Of a DNA stretch of 54,515 nt, positions 54,205 through 54,515 are shown piece after piece. Within the stretch, counting starts at the first letter, position 1. The number at the start of each line of letters is the position of its first letter. The stretch spans positions 1-54,515 of the IMG/VR virus record IMGVR_UViG_3300010885_005167, one strand, 5' to 3'. Made by a program: the position numbers and the translations under genes. The DNA comes from a virus. A model generated the notes under the pieces. The model was not told the DNA's origin, ran no database searches, and saw nothing but the letters and a program-made list of their open reading frames with translations.

Positions 54205-54515
54205 GAGTATGTTTTCTGTAGTCAGTACTCATACGCAACATATCTTCGCCGTTACCCTGCAAAATATCAATTACACGATCAATAGTACCATCATTATAAT
54301 CACTGATCTTGCCCATGTTAGGATGAGGTGTATCCAATAATGCATCTAACTTATCCATTGCATCTTCTATACTCCAAGGAACATAGAGTCGAGTATGGTC
54401 ATTAGAAAAAGTTTCAGGGAAAGACCGATAAGCAGGGTATAGAACATTACACCCAAGACTATCTGCTTCACTGACTGTGTTGGAAACCCAATCTTGAAGG
54501 GCGCAATTAAACACA
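54188..54515 (-). CDS. C-terminal part of a glycosyltransferase-like protein (5' end outside window)
   Basis: About 108 codons are visible and the frame is open at the window edge. The segment NVLYPAYRSFPETFSND followed by LYVPWSIEDAMDKLDALL looks like the C-terminal end of phage GT-B-like glycosyltransferases I recall near sugar genes in T4-like phages. The overlap with galE fits a role in sugar transfer. The diagnostic nucleotide-sugar binding parts are not in the window, so the identity is tentative. Confidence 0.5.
   Translation of the reverse strand, partial: VFNCALQDWVSNTVSEADSLGCNVLYPAYRSFPETFSNDHTRLYVPWSIEDAMDKLDALLDTPHPNMGKISDYNDGTIDRVIDILQGNGEDMLRMSTDYRKHTRDTKY

Overview
The window is a contiguous piece of a large, A+T-rich T4-like myovirus genome (tailed phage with a contractile tail). 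It carries recognisable T4-type head genes (20, 21, 22), baseplate genes (26, 53, 5, 25, 6), the Mre11/Rad50-type recombination pair 47/46, the late sigma factor 55, and several copies of the T4 late-promoter octamer TATAAATA. The added auxiliary genes (thyA, queE, galE, a MoxR ATPase, a VWA/metallopeptidase) and the overall gene set recall T4-like phages of aquatic bacteria. The host cannot be named from this sequence. Two perfect TTGACA/TATAAT promoters suggest a host with a standard sigma-70.

Layout. From 1 to 7058 (minus strand) lies the prohead block, read right to left: tape-measure-like protein, portal gp20, a small protein, a gp67-like acidic core protein, protease gp21 and scaffold gp22 (cut by the window edge). 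From 7142 to 8232 (plus) lies a short gp26-like gene followed by an overlapping -1-frame ORF joined by a textbook slippery sequence. From 8229 to 10471 (minus) there are two Ala-rich, probably virion-associated proteins. From about 10565 to 10971 there is a non-coding stretch dense in hairpins. From 10972 to 16489 (minus) come a SegE-like GIY-YIG protein, two small basic proteins (one with AT-hooks), gp46, gp47, a free-standing GIY-YIG homing endonuclease, and gp55, which has a long extension upstream of its first ATG.

From 16596 to 44728 (plus) is the baseplate and fibre block: a tail-tube/baseplate protein, gp53, a hub protein, gp5 with a C-terminal GH19 muralytic domain, gp25, gp6, a single 4441-residue structural protein, another structural protein, and three tandem paralogous fibre proteins. 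From 44725 to the end (minus) lies a metabolic and early block: thyA, conserved small proteins, the VWA/metallopeptidase and its MoxR AAA+ partner (each with its own sigma-70 promoter, separated by a strong terminator), several overlapping small genes, the FEN/RNase H exonuclease, a 31-residue membrane protein, queE, galE and a partial glycosyltransferase-like gene.

How it fits together. Host-type promoters precede gp55 and the MoxR/VWA genes, suggesting early expression. gp55 would then redirect RNA polymerase to TATAAATA-type promoters before several other genes. The least explained parts are the MoxR/VWA pair with its palindromic operator, the structured intergenic RNA candidate, the frameshifted gp26 locus, and the late sigma gene that seems to lack a normal start codon.
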